64,000 bases of DNA from contig JANPIX010000017.1 in NCBI GenBank assembly GCA_031425195.1, positions 124,001 to 188,000 on the forward strand, written 5' to 3'. The first letter of the stretch is position 1, and each line of letters opens with the position of its first letter. The position numbers and the translations under genes were made by a program. Shown here piece after piece: positions 25,578 through 35,138 of this stretch. The notes below the pieces were generated by a model. That model saw only the letters and a list, made by a program, of their open reading frames with translations. It had not been told where the DNA came from and made no database searches. The DNA is from JANPIX01 sp031425195. GTDB lineage: Bacteria; Pseudomonadota; Alphaproteobacteria; Rhodobacterales; Rhodobacteraceae.

Positions 25578-25578
25578 G

Positions 25579-25639
25579 TGTCAACTAAACATGACAATGT
25601 GCCGTCAATCAAGCATTGAGTTGTCAATCCAGAGTGACA
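25579..25639 (-). promoter_or_regulatory. Two PpsR/CrtJ sites upstream of bchG
   Basis: TGTCAACTAAACATGACA at 25579-25596 and TGTCAATCCAGAGTGACA at 25622-25639 fit TGT-N12-ACA, 25 bp apart, in the 96-bp gap between ppsR and bchG. They show that bchG-orf428-bchP-idi has its own repressed promoter and is not simply read through from ppsR. Confidence 0.86.
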
Positions 25640-25673
25640 GTTTGACCGAAGTGCCGCATTTTGCCGTTCAGCT

Positions 25674-27113
25674 TCATGCGCCGTGGTCGTCGCTGTCCTT
25701 GTTGACCAGCCCATACTTGCGCAGTTTCACATATAGGGATTGGCGCGACAGGCCGAGCATTTCGGCGGCCGCCACACGGTTGTTACGCGTCAGTTCGACC
25801 GCAGTTTCGATGCACAGCTTTTCAATCACATCCGTCGTTTCCGCGACGATATCCTTCAACGTCGACGATCCGACCAGTTCAACCACAGATGCGCCGCCGT
25901 CCTCGGGTCCGAAGCCGGGACGACGGGGTGATTCGACGCGGCTGGCATCGCGCATGATAAGGCCCAGAATCGGGTTCGGGCGGTCATTCAGCCATGCGGC
26001 CGAAATCTCCACTGCGATCTGGCCGTCAAAAGCGGTGTTCAACTTCGTCGAATACATCCGCATGTGTCCGGCCCGGCGCGCGTTATCCAGAAGGATCTTG
26101 AGGTCGACCGCCCCACGCACCAGAAAATCGGCAAGCGACCGGCCCCTGACGGCGGCAAGGTTCGACTGATCGGTCAGGTTGAGGAACGGTTCATTTACCG
26201 CGCGCACCAGACCATCCCGGTCAGTGAAGACGACGGCATCCACCCCGTCGTTGAACAGACGATTCAAATTCTCGGTCAGTTCATCCTGATGAGTGGCGAC
26301 GGATTTCGGGCTTTCCAGACGGCACAGCAGCAGACGTTCGCCAGCGGCACGGAACACCATTGGCACGACCATCACCCGGCGTTGCGACCGGCGTGCCTGC
26401 AGTTCGATAGGTGCGGCAGTGTCTGACACGGCCAGCGTGTTCATCGCCTCCAGGAATTCGCCACGCCTGCGGCCTTCGAATTCCTGCGCGATGGGAGAGC
26501 CCATGATCTCGGCGCGAGAGCCGCCAAGCACGACGGCCGCAGAAGAGTTCAAGTCGGTGATGCGCCCTGTGCTCATCGAAACCAGAACCACGGCATCGCG
26601 CGTCATTTCCATCAGGACACGGTAACGGGTGTCCATCTCGCGCTGGGATTCATGATCGCGTTCCAGCGACATCTGCGCCGCAACCAGCTTTTGCTGCATT
26701 TCGGCAATCTGGCGCAGATCGCGCCCCAGCATCAGGATCGAAGATCCGGTCTGCAACCGGCACAATGAATAGCGCACCGGAAATTCCCAGTCTGCGCCGT
26801 CGGAATGGTTGATTTCAACGATCAGCGACTTGCCGATTTCTGCCTGCGCCAGTTGCGCCAGACGCGCCGTGACCTTGGGGATGCTTTCAGGGGTCAGGAC
26901 GCTGTTGATCGTGCGACCTTCCCAGTGGCGAAGATCACCGAAACCGGCGTGATGAGGGTTCACCCGGATGGATTGGATGACGCCTTCGGGCGACAACATG
27001 ATGGCGATATCTGACGCCGCCGACAGAACGTCGACCAGCACATCAGGCGTTACCAGGGGCTGTGCGCCCGATTTCAAAAGATCTGTACGGTCAGTGTGCA
27101 AGATGATGCCCAA
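25674..27113 (-). CDS. ppsR: PpsR/CrtJ, redox-responsive repressor of photosynthesis genes
   Basis: 479 residues. An N-terminal region and tandem PAS domains (about 20-130, 160-270, 285-390) are followed by a Fis-type helix-turn-helix (RVAAAEMLGLSRQSLYVKLR, about 446-465). It represses bch and crt promoters in oxygen by binding TGT-N12-ACA. Cys264 (LLLCRLES) and Cys434 in the DNA-binding part (EKLCIETAVELTRNN) correspond to the two redox cysteines Cys251 and Cys424 of R. sphaeroides; a third, Cys118, is additional. It lies 44 bp after aerR and 96 bp before bchG. Confidence 0.95.
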   Translation of the reverse strand: MGIILHTDRTDLLKSGAQPLVTPDVLVDVLSAASDIAIMLSPEGVIQSIRVNPHHAGFGDLRHWEGRTINSVLTPESIPKVTARLAQLAQAEIGKSLIVEINHSDGADWEFPVRYSLCRLQTGSSILMLGRDLRQIAEMQQKLVAAQMSLERDHESQREMDTRYRVLMEMTRDAVVLVSMSTGRITDLNSSAAVVLGGSRAEIMGSPIAQEFEGRRRGEFLEAMNTLAVSDTAAPIELQARRSQRRVMVVPMVFRAAGERLLLCRLESPKSVATHQDELTENLNRLFNDGVDAVVFTDRDGLVRAVNEPFLNLTDQSNLAAVRGRSLADFLVRGAVDLKILLDNARRAGHMRMYSTKLNTAFDGQIAVEISAAWLNDRPNPILGLIMRDASRVESPRRPGFGPEDGGASVVELVGSSTLKDIVAETTDVIEKLCIETAVELTRNNRVAAAEMLGLSRQSLYVKLRKYGLVNKDSDDHGA

Positions 27114-27157
27114 TGTCTAATCTTTGCCCGCCCCTGACATGGTGGGCTGTTCAAACG

Positions 27158-28018
27158 TCACGCGCTTTGCAGCGCCGGTTGCTGGTCTATTACGATGCCA
27201 CACCGCGACAACGCTGTGCGGATGTCTTCCGTCGTGTCGTCCGCCCCACTCAATTCCAAGGCGTTGTCACACAGGGTCAGCACAGCGCCGCCCAGAATGA
27301 TGGGCACACCGTCCCCCAAAGACTTGAGATGGACTATCAGTTCCCGGCAGGAGTCGAGTTTCTGCGGGCTGGAGAGTGATATGAACACCCCGTCGAACCG
27401 CCGGGCGTGCATCAATGCGACAAGTTCCGCAATCGTGGGGCCGAACCGAAGACATACGGAAACACCTAGCCTGCGCAACTGCCCCATCGCCACCATCGCG
27501 CCCAGCGTATGCTGTTCGCCAAAGGGCACCACCAGCAGGATTTCGCCTGCGTCCGGCGTTTCGGCATCATCCGCCACCCACCGCCCGTTCAGTTCACGCA
27601 GCAAGGTCTGCAGCCGGGCGGAGCCATTGGACACCTCGGCAAAGCCAAGCCTGTCATCAAGCCAGCCCTGCCCGAGCCTGCGTGCCACATCGGGAATATA
27701 GATGTCAGCAAGTGCCACAGGCCCAATGCGAAAGCGCCGGAAACACGCCAGTGCCGACGTCATGGCAATTGGCGCCTCGTCCAGACACGCCTGTTCCAGC
27801 AGGGAGGCAAGATCAGGACGCAGCGTGGCATGAGTCACATCGGGGCGAGTCCCCAATAGTGTCACGATCTGGCTGGCCAGTCGCAGAACGACGGGTTCAG
27901 CCCCGTCTGTCCCTGCAGCAAGATTTCTTGTGACCCGCATCTCGTGCGCTCCATTCGTCCAGTCGGTGGTCGGCAGTAGCACCGCCCCCGACCCACTGCC
28001 AGACCTTTGCGCGATCAT
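27158..28018 (-). CDS. aerR: AerR/PpaA, cobalamin-binding antirepressor of PpsR
   Basis: Up to 286 residues. An N-terminal helical region is followed by a B12-binding-type (SCHIC) domain from about residue 158, with the axial-ligand motif GEQHTLGAMVAMG and Gly-rich IILGGAVLT. In Rhodobacter it binds cobalamin or haem and modifies CrtJ/PpsR binding in response to light and oxygen. Two starts are plausible: ATG 28018 (long) and ATG 27940 (short, 260 residues, with GGAG 8 bp upstream). In the short numbering the ligand His is residue 144, near His145 of R. capsulatus AerR. Adjacent to ppsR, as usual. Confidence 0.92.
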   Translation of the reverse strand: MIAQRSGSGSGAVLLPTTDWTNGAHEMRVTRNLAAGTDGAEPVVLRLASQIVTLLGTRPDVTHATLRPDLASLLEQACLDEAPIAMTSALACFRRFRIGPVALADIYIPDVARRLGQGWLDDRLGFAEVSNGSARLQTLLRELNGRWVADDAETPDAGEILLVVPFGEQHTLGAMVAMGQLRRLGVSVCLRFGPTIAELVALMHARRFDGVFISLSSPQKLDSCRELIVHLKSLGDGVPIILGGAVLTLCDNALELSGADDTTEDIRTALSRCGIVIDQQPALQSA

Positions 28019-28037
28019 TTCCCCAACGATCTGAAAA

Positions 28038-28187
28038 TGTCAAAGAAAATTGACACTTTTCAATGTGGAATGTAGGTGGATGCGCTTTTTTATCCAAAAA
28101 ACAGGCAGCTATTGGCCGAATCCTTTGTTTAACAGCGAAAATTTGCCCTCCGGTGACCGCCGCAAAATATGTAAGTTTTAGTTGACA
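28038..28187. promoter_or_regulatory. PpsR/CrtJ sites in the aerR-bchF divergent region
   Basis: TGTCAAAGAAAATTGACA at 28038-28055 (aerR side) and TGTAAGTTTTAGTTGACA at 28170-28187 (bchF side) fit TGT-N12-ACA and are 114 bp apart. TTGACA within each site can serve as a -35 box for the gene it faces. The spacer is AT-rich compared with the rest of the window. The sites predict PpsR control of the 15-kb bchF-cycA transcript and feedback on aerR. Confidence 0.86.
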
Positions 28188-28242
28188 CTTTGCATTTTGG
28201 GACGCTAACCTGTGTTTCAGAAGTCCAGCCGGAACAAATTGC

Positions 28243-28755
28243 ATGCCAGCCCACGCCCGCCAAGAAACCGCCCAGACAAGTCAGCTTTATACGGCGGCCG
28301 AGCGGGCACGCCGCGATGCAACCCGTTGGACACTTGTGCAGGGGATTCTGGCCCCCGTGCAGTTTCTTGTCTTTGCGGTGTCAGTGGTGTTGGTGCTTCG
28401 CTACCTGGCCACGGGCGCTGGCTATGACGTCGCAAACCTGTCCATCCTGATCAAGACGTTCCTGCTGATCACCATCATGGTGACAGGTGCGATCTGGGAA
28501 AAGGTGGTTTTCGGCCAGTTCCTGTTTGCGCCCGCCTTCTTTTGGGAAGACGTGTTCAGCTTTGCCGTCATCGCCCTTCACACCGCTTATGTGTGGGCCT
28601 TGTTCAGTGGTGCCATGACAGGGCCGGCGCTCATGATGATCGCCCTTGCCGGATATGCGGCCTACCTTGTGAATGCGGGTCAGTTCATCTGGAAACTGCG
28701 CCGCGCGCGGCTGGATATGGCGCAAGCGGATGCTGCGATGGGGGGGACCGCATGA
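28243..28755 (+). CDS. bchF: 3-vinyl (bacterio)chlorophyllide hydratase
   Basis: 170 residues with four predicted membrane helices (from about residues 30, 68, 100 and 125). Hydrates the C-3 vinyl group to hydroxyethyl, ahead of BchC. The segments SILIKTFLLITIMVTGAIWEKVVFGQFLF and FFWEDVFSFAVIALHTAYV, each read here as family blocks, match BchF proteins. First gene of the long bchFNBHLM-lhaA-puh operon; the stop overlaps bchN by 4 bp. A PpsR-regulated promoter lies directly upstream. Confidence 0.95.
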   Translation: MPAHARQETAQTSQLYTAAERARRDATRWTLVQGILAPVQFLVFAVSVVLVLRYLATGAGYDVANLSILIKTFLLITIMVTGAIWEKVVFGQFLFAPAFFWEDVFSFAVIALHTAYVWALFSGAMTGPALMMIALAGYAAYLVNAGQFIWKLRRARLDMAQADAAMGGTA

Positions 28756-30038
28756 CCGCCCTTGCCACAGGTTGCCGCGACGTTCCGGTTCTGAAACAGC
28801 GTGGTCAGCGCGAGGTGTTCTGCGGGCTGACGGGAATCATCTGGTTGCACCGCAAGATGCAGGATGCCTTCTTTCTGGTCGTCGGCAGCCGGACCTGCGC
28901 CCATCTGCTGCAATCGGCGGCGGGCGTCATGATCTTTGCGGAACCCCGCTTTGGCACCGCCATTCTGGAAGAAAAGGATCTGGCAGGTCTGGCCGATGCC
29001 AATACCGAACTTGACCGCGAAGTGGCGCGCCTGTTGGCCCGTCGTCCCGACATCAAGCGACTGTTTCTGGTCGGGTCCTGCCCGTCGGAAGTGATCAAAC
29101 TTGACCTTGCCCGCGCGGCGGAACGCATCAACGAACAACATGCCGGCCGGGTACAGGCGTGGAACTATTCCGGCTCGGGGATCGAGACGACCTTTACACA
29201 AGGTGAAGATGCCTGCCTTGCCGCACTTGTACCGTCGCTGCCCGCCACGCAGGCGCGCGAGCTGCTGGTCATCGGCGCGCTTCCCGATGTTGTCGAGGAT
29301 CAGATGCTGGGGCTGCTCGCCGCAATGGGCATCGGCCAGGTCCGCGTGCTGCCTGCAACGACGGCGGGTCAGGCGCCCGGAGTCGGCCCGAATACCCGGT
29401 TTGCCCTTGTTCAGCCGTTTCTGGGTGATACCCATGCGGCCCTTGTTCGGCGCGGCGCGCATCACATCAGTGCGCCTTTCCCTTTTGGCGATCAGGGAAC
29501 GACGGCGTGGCTGCGCGCCATCGCGGATGAATTTGGCGTGACAGCGGACCTGTTCGATACCGTTACCGCAGCCCCCCGTGCGCGTGCCCGCAAAGCGATT
29601 GCGGCAGCGACAGAAACGCTGCGCGGCAAATCGGTCTTCTTCTTTCCCGACAGCCAGTTGGAAGTGCCGCTCGCGCGGTTTCTGACACAGGAATGCGGCA
29701 TGACCGCTGTAGAAATCGGAACACCGTTCCTGCATCGTGACATCTGCGGCCCTGACCTTGATCTCATTCCGGCAGGCCCGACGATTTCCGAAGGTCAGGA
29801 CGTTGATCTGCAACTTGACCGCGCCCGTGCCGCGCGCGCCGATCTGACGATCTGCGGCCTTGGCCTTGCGAATCCGCTGGAGGCCGAAGGGCTGACCACG
29901 AAATGGGCGATCGAACTCGTCTTCACGCCGGTGCATTTTTACGAACAGGCGGGCGATCTGGCCGCCTTGTTCGCCCGGCCCCTGCGCCGGCGCGCGATGC
30001 TGCATCAGCATCCGAACCGGCTGGAGGCCGCTGAATGA
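28752..30038 (+). CDS. bchN: Light-independent protochlorophyllide reductase subunit N
   Basis: 428 residues. Forms the NB catalytic component of the dark protochlorophyllide oxidoreductase with BchB. The three cluster cysteines are in REVFCGLTGI, GSRTCAHLL and VGSCPSEVIKLDL; the fourth ligand is an Asp from BchB. The start MTALATGCRDVP at 28752 overlaps the bchF stop (ATGA); the frame is open further upstream only as an out-of-frame reading of bchF. The stop overlaps bchB by 4 bp. Confidence 0.97.
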   Translation: MTALATGCRDVPVLKQRGQREVFCGLTGIIWLHRKMQDAFFLVVGSRTCAHLLQSAAGVMIFAEPRFGTAILEEKDLAGLADANTELDREVARLLARRPDIKRLFLVGSCPSEVIKLDLARAAERINEQHAGRVQAWNYSGSGIETTFTQGEDACLAALVPSLPATQARELLVIGALPDVVEDQMLGLLAAMGIGQVRVLPATTAGQAPGVGPNTRFALVQPFLGDTHAALVRRGAHHISAPFPFGDQGTTAWLRAIADEFGVTADLFDTVTAAPRARARKAIAAATETLRGKSVFFFPDSQLEVPLARFLTQECGMTAVEIGTPFLHRDICGPDLDLIPAGPTISEGQDVDLQLDRARAARADLTICGLGLANPLEAEGLTTKWAIELVFTPVHFYEQAGDLAALFARPLRRRAMLHQHPNRLEAAE

Positions 30039-31597
30039 AGCTGACGCTTTGGACATATGAAGGCCCGACCCATGTGGGTGCCATGCGTGTGGCGACGGGC
30101 ATGACGGGGCTGCATTATGTGCTGCATGCGCCGCAGGGCGACACCTATGCCGACCTTTTGTTCACGATGATCGAACGCCGCGCCAAGCGTCCGCCCGTCA
30201 CCTATACCACCTTTCAGGCGCGCGATCTGGGCGGCGACACGGCCGGGCTGTTCAAGACCGCCTGCCGGGACGCGTTCGACAGGTTTCAACCCGAGGCAAT
30301 GATCGTGGGCGCATCCTGTACCGCCGAATTGATCCAGGACAATCCGGGTGGACTTGCCGCGTCAATGGGGCTTCCCATCCCGGTGATCGCCCTTGATCTG
30401 CCCAGTTACCAGCGCAAGGAAAACTTTGGCGCTGATGAAACATTTCTGCAAATCGTGCGGGCATTGACCAAACCTGTCGACAAGACGGCTCGGGTATCGT
30501 GCAACCTTCTGGGCGCCACGGCGCTTGGCTTCCGGCACCGGGACGATGTGACGGAAATCACGGCCCTGCTGGATGAAATCGGCATTGCGGTAAATGTCGC
30601 AGCCCCACTGGATGCGTCACCTTCTGACATTGCCCGCATGGGGGCTGCGCATTTCAACGTGCTGCTTTACCCGGAAACCGGCGAATCTGCCGCGCGCTAT
30701 CTGGAAAAGACGTTCGGCCAGCCGTCGACAAAGATCGTGCCGATTGGCGTCAACGCCACCCGCGCCTTTGTCGCCGAAGTACAGGCCTTGGCCGGTGTTG
30801 CCCGTCAGCCGGATGAAACCCGCCTGCGTCAGCCATGGTGGTCTGCTTCGGTGGACAGCACTTATCTGACGGGGAAGCGTGTCTTTCTGTTTGGCGACGC
30901 CACACATGTGATGGCCGCCGCCGCCATTGCCCGCAACGAGATCGGCTTTGAGGTGTGTGGCATGGGTTGCTACAACCGCGAATTCGCCCGCCCGCTTCGC
31001 GCCTTTGCCAAGACCTATGGTCTGGAGGCGCTGATCACAGACGACTATCTGGAAGTCGAGGCCGCGATCGAGGCGCTGCAGCCGGAACTGATCCTTGGGA
31101 CGCAGATGGAACGCCACATCGCCAAGCGGCTGGGCATTCCCTGTGCGGTGATTTCGTCGCCCGTGCATGTGCAGGATTTCCCGGCACGCTACAGCCCACA
31201 GATGGGGTTCGAAGGTGCCAACGTCATTTTCGACACCTGGGTGCATCCGCTTGTCATGGGGCTGGAAGAGCATCTGCTGACGATGTTTCGCGAAGATTTC
31301 GAGTTTCATGACGCTGCCGGTGCCAGCCACCACGGCGGACAGGCCATTGCCCGCGTCGCCGACGCCGTGGCAGCGCCCGCCGACCTATCGGCGCAGACGA
31401 CGGGCGCCCCGGTACCCAACGTGTCTGATGACACTGTCGCCATCTGGCTCGCGGATGCAGAGCGTGAATTGAAGAAAATCCCGTTTTTCGTACGGGGCAA
31501 GGCGCGGCGGAATACCGAAAAGTTCGCCCTGGACAAGGGTGTAACCGAAATTTCCGTTGAAACCCTGTATGAAGCAAAGGCCCATTATGCTCGTTGA
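30035..31597 (+). CDS. bchB: Light-independent protochlorophyllide reductase subunit B
   Basis: 520 residues. Partner of BchN; reduces the ring D double bond of protochlorophyllide. The N-terminus MKLTLWTYEGPTHVGAMRVA and Asp36 (PQGDTYADLLF), the unusual Asp ligand of the 4Fe-4S cluster, are present. The C-terminal mobile domain, about 60 residues including AERELKKIPFFVRGKARRNTEKFA, completes the family length. It overlaps bchN by 4 bp and bchH by 11 bp. Confidence 0.97.
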   Translation: MKLTLWTYEGPTHVGAMRVATGMTGLHYVLHAPQGDTYADLLFTMIERRAKRPPVTYTTFQARDLGGDTAGLFKTACRDAFDRFQPEAMIVGASCTAELIQDNPGGLAASMGLPIPVIALDLPSYQRKENFGADETFLQIVRALTKPVDKTARVSCNLLGATALGFRHRDDVTEITALLDEIGIAVNVAAPLDASPSDIARMGAAHFNVLLYPETGESAARYLEKTFGQPSTKIVPIGVNATRAFVAEVQALAGVARQPDETRLRQPWWSASVDSTYLTGKRVFLFGDATHVMAAAAIARNEIGFEVCGMGCYNREFARPLRAFAKTYGLEALITDDYLEVEAAIEALQPELILGTQMERHIAKRLGIPCAVISSPVHVQDFPARYSPQMGFEGANVIFDTWVHPLVMGLEEHLLTMFREDFEFHDAAGASHHGGQAIARVADAVAAPADLSAQTTGAPVPNVSDDTVAIWLADAERELKKIPFFVRGKARRNTEKFALDKGVTEISVETLYEAKAHYAR

Positions 31598-34500
31598 TCG
31601 AACCATCACGGCGTCGGGCTACAACATCGTGATCATCACGCTGGATCATCATTCGGCGGGGCCCTGCGCGCGTATATCGCCCCGTCTGGCCAAGGATTTT
31701 CCGGGCCTGTCGGTGACGGTGCACGCGGCGGCGGAATGGGCTGAAAACCCCGGTTCGTTGCGTGCGGCCAAGGTGGCGGTGGCCGGGGCTGACATCATCA
31801 TCAGCAACCTGCTGTTCATCGAGGAACATATCAACGCCATCCTGCCCGATCTTGCCGCACGGCGCGACGCGCTTGACGCCTTTGTGGGTGTGATCGCGGA
31901 CGAGCAAATCGTGAACCTGACAAAGATGGGCAATGTCGATCTGGCACGGCCCGCGACCGGGTTGATGGCGATCCTGAAAAAGCTGAAGCCCAAGACAAAG
32001 CGCAAATCGTCGGGCGAAAGCCAGATGAAGATCCTGCGCCGCTTGCCCCAGATTCTGAAGTTTCTGCCCGGCAAGGCGCAGGACCTGCGCGCCTATTTTC
32101 TGGCCATGCAGTATTGGCTGGGCGGATCAGACGACAATGTCGAACAAATGATCCGCATGCTGATTTCGCGCTATGCGCCGGATGCGGAATGGCGCGGAAC
32201 GCCGGTCAAGGCCCCTATCGAATACCCTGCCGTCGGACTGTATCACCCCGCCTTGCCCGGCCGCATCGCCACCGACCGCAGCGCACTGCCGCGTCCCGAA
32301 GGGGCCGTGGCCACCGTCGGTTTGCTCATGCTGCGCTCGTATGTGCTGGCATCGGACACGGCGCATTACGATGCGGTAATCGCCGCATTCGAGGCGAAGG
32401 GGATCGCTGTTGTGGCGGCTTTTGCGGGTGGCCTTGATGCCCGGCCTGCCATCTCCAACTACTTTGCCGGTTCGCAGGGTGCCAGCATCGACGTCATGGT
32501 GTCGCTGACCGGGTTCAGTCTGGTGGGCGGCCCCGCCTATAACGACAGCGAAGCAGCGGTCGCTGTGCTGACCGACCTTGATATTCCCTATGTCGCGGCC
32601 CATCCGCTTGAATTCCAGACACTGGGGCAATGGGCGGTTTCCGAGGGCGGCCTTGGCCCGGTCGAGACGACCATGCTGATCGCGCTGCCAGAAATTGACG
32701 GGGCAACCAACCCGACGGTTTTTGCCGGTCGACATGATGGCAATGGCTGCGACGGCTGTGCGCGCAAATGCCGGGCGACGGACGCGGACAAGACGATGGC
32801 CCCGTGCCACGAACGCATTTCGGCGCTTGTGGACAAATCGGCGCGGCTTGCGCATCTGCGCCGCTCTGCCGTTGCCAACCGCAAGGTTGCGGTCATCCTA
32901 TACGGTTTTCCGCCAAACGCCGGTGCCGTGGGCACGGCCGCCTATCTGTCGGTTTTCGAAAGCCTGCACAACACGCTGATCGCCATGCAGGCGGAAGGGT
33001 ACGACGTCTCCCCCCCCGTCACAGTGGATGAACTGCGCGCCGATGTGCTGACACGTCAGTATGGGCAGGTGGCATCGGTTGCAGCCCACGTCTCCGCCGA
33101 TACCATCGTCGCCAAAACCCCTTGGTTGGCCGAGATCGAGGCTGTGTGGGGCCCTGCCCCCGGCAAGATCCAGTCCGACGGGCGCGGTGTGTTCGTGCTT
33201 GGGCACCAGTACGGCAACGTGTTTGTCGGCATCCAGCCGGTGTTCGGATACGAGGGCGATCCGATGCGGTTGCTGTTCGAACGCGGCTTTGCCCCGACCC
33301 ATGCCTTCACCACTTTCTACCGCTGGATCCGCGAAGATTTCGGTGCCGATGCCGTGCTGCATTTCGGGATGCATGGCACGCTTGAGTTCATGCCGGGCAA
33401 ACAGGCCGGGGCAAGCGGGGCCTGCTGGCCTGACCGGATGATCGGCAACCTGCCCAATATCTATCTTTACGCCAGCAACAACCCGTCCGAGGCGACATTG
33501 GCCAAGCGGCGCACCAATGCCATCACCATCACCCACCTGACCCCGCCGCTTGCCGCGTCGGGCTTGTACAAGGGCCTGCTGGACCTGAAGGACAGCCTAA
33601 CGCGCTGGCGCAACCAGTTGCCCGATGCGGACGACCGTGCCGATCTGGAAGCGCTGATTGCCGAACAGGCGGCTCTGGTTGACATGGGCGGCCTGCCGCC
33701 GGCGAAACTTTGGCTCAAACTTCTGGAAACGCAGGACGCGCTGATCCCGGACGGGCTGCATGTGCTGGGCCGACCAATGTCAGCCGAGGCGCGCGCCGAT
33801 TATCTGGCTTTGATGGGGCTGGAAGGCGACGCTGCGCGCCGCGTGGACGAAATGCTGGCCCAGGATAGCGAAATTCCGGCCCTGCTGCGGGCGCTGGGCG
33901 GGCATTTCGTGGCCCCGGTTCCCGGTGGCGACCTGATCCGTTCGCCGGAAATCCTGCCGACGGGCCGCAACATCCATGCCTTTGATCCCTTCCGCATGCC
34001 AACCGCCTTTGCCTTGCGCGATGGTGCGGCACAGGCACAGCGGTTGCTGGACGCCTGCACCGTGATGCCGCGTTCGGTGGCACTGGTGCTTTGGGGATCG
34101 GACAACATCAAATCCGACGGCGGCCCGATTGCACAGGCGCTTTGCCTTTTGGGTGCCAAGCCGCGTTTCGATGCTTACGGCCGGCTAAGCGGTGCCGATC
34201 TTGTGCCGCTGGCGGAACTGGGGCGGCCACGCATCGACGTGGTGATGACGCTGTCGGGGATTTTCCGCGACCTGTTGCCCCTGCAGACGCGGATGCTGGC
34301 CGAGGCGGCGTTCAAAGCGGCCACCGCTGACGAACCGCTGGACCAGAATTTCGTGCGCGCCCACACGCTGGCCTATGCGGCCAAGATGGGCGTCGACATG
34401 GAAACCGCAAGCCTGCGGGTGTTTTCCAACGCCGAAGGGGCCTACGGCTCCAACGTGAACAACCTTGTCGGCAACTCGGCGTTTGACGACGAAGACGAAC

Positions 34501-35138
34501 TCGCCGACGCCTATCAGTCCCGAAAATCCTTTGCTTATGGCCGCCTGGGCAAGCCGGTGCAGAATACGGCCCTTTTGCAGAACACGCTGGGCGACGTCGA
34601 TCTGGCCTATCAGAACCTGGAATCGGTCGAACTGGGTGTCACATCGGTTGACCAGTATTTCGACACGCTGGGCGGCATCGCACGGGCGGTCAAGCGGGCG
34701 CATGGCGGGCGGGAAACCCCGGTCTTTATCGGCGACCAGACGCGCGGCGCGGGTCAGGTGCGCACGCTCAAGGATCAGATCGCGCTGGAAACCCGGTCGC
34801 GCAGCCTGAACCCGAAGTTTTACGAAAGCCTGCTCAAGCATGGCCGCGAAGGCGTTCGCCAGATCGAGGCGCATGTCACCAATACCATGGGCTGGTCTGC
34901 GACTGCCGAAGCGGTGGAGCCGTGGGTCTATCAGAAACTGTCGGAAACCTTTGTTCTGGACGAAGTGATGCGGCGGCGTCTGGCCGATCTGAATCCCGAG
35001 GCAAGTGCCCGCATGGCAGGCCGCCTGATCGAAGCGTCGGAACGTAAATACTGGCAGCCTGATGCCGCGACCCTTGCCGCACTTCAGGTGGCAGCGGACG
35101 AGTTGGAAGATCGTTTGGAAGGGATCGCAGCAGAATGA
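31587..35138 (+). CDS. bchH: Magnesium chelatase large subunit H
   Basis: 1183 residues. Porphyrin-binding subunit that carries protoporphyrin IX and Mg2+ for insertion, driven by BchI/BchD. It belongs to the CobN/BchH family, visible in GHQYGNVFVGIQPVFGYEGDPM, HFGMHGTLEFMPGKQAG and VFSNAEGAYGSNVNNLVGNS. The start MLVDRTITASGYNIVIITLDHHS at 31587 is chosen over two Met codons up to 30 bp upstream; it has AAGG 7 bp ahead and overlaps the bchB stop by 11 bp. A further 93-bp gap precedes bchL. Confidence 0.97.
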   Translation: MLVDRTITASGYNIVIITLDHHSAGPCARISPRLAKDFPGLSVTVHAAAEWAENPGSLRAAKVAVAGADIIISNLLFIEEHINAILPDLAARRDALDAFVGVIADEQIVNLTKMGNVDLARPATGLMAILKKLKPKTKRKSSGESQMKILRRLPQILKFLPGKAQDLRAYFLAMQYWLGGSDDNVEQMIRMLISRYAPDAEWRGTPVKAPIEYPAVGLYHPALPGRIATDRSALPRPEGAVATVGLLMLRSYVLASDTAHYDAVIAAFEAKGIAVVAAFAGGLDARPAISNYFAGSQGASIDVMVSLTGFSLVGGPAYNDSEAAVAVLTDLDIPYVAAHPLEFQTLGQWAVSEGGLGPVETTMLIALPEIDGATNPTVFAGRHDGNGCDGCARKCRATDADKTMAPCHERISALVDKSARLAHLRRSAVANRKVAVILYGFPPNAGAVGTAAYLSVFESLHNTLIAMQAEGYDVSPPVTVDELRADVLTRQYGQVASVAAHVSADTIVAKTPWLAEIEAVWGPAPGKIQSDGRGVFVLGHQYGNVFVGIQPVFGYEGDPMRLLFERGFAPTHAFTTFYRWIREDFGADAVLHFGMHGTLEFMPGKQAGASGACWPDRMIGNLPNIYLYASNNPSEATLAKRRTNAITITHLTPPLAASGLYKGLLDLKDSLTRWRNQLPDADDRADLEALIAEQAALVDMGGLPPAKLWLKLLETQDALIPDGLHVLGRPMSAEARADYLALMGLEGDAARRVDEMLAQDSEIPALLRALGGHFVAPVPGGDLIRSPEILPTGRNIHAFDPFRMPTAFALRDGAAQAQRLLDACTVMPRSVALVLWGSDNIKSDGGPIAQALCLLGAKPRFDAYGRLSGADLVPLAELGRPRIDVVMTLSGIFRDLLPLQTRMLAEAAFKAATADEPLDQNFVRAHTLAYAAKMGVDMETASLRVFSNAEGAYGSNVNNLVGNSAFDDEDELADAYQSRKSFAYGRLGKPVQNTALLQNTLGDVDLAYQNLESVELGVTSVDQYFDTLGGIARAVKRAHGGRETPVFIGDQTRGAGQVRTLKDQIALETRSRSLNPKFYESLLKHGREGVRQIEAHVTNTMGWSATAEAVEPWVYQKLSETFVLDEVMRRRLADLNPEASARMAGRLIEASERKYWQPDAATLAALQVAADELEDRLEGIAAE

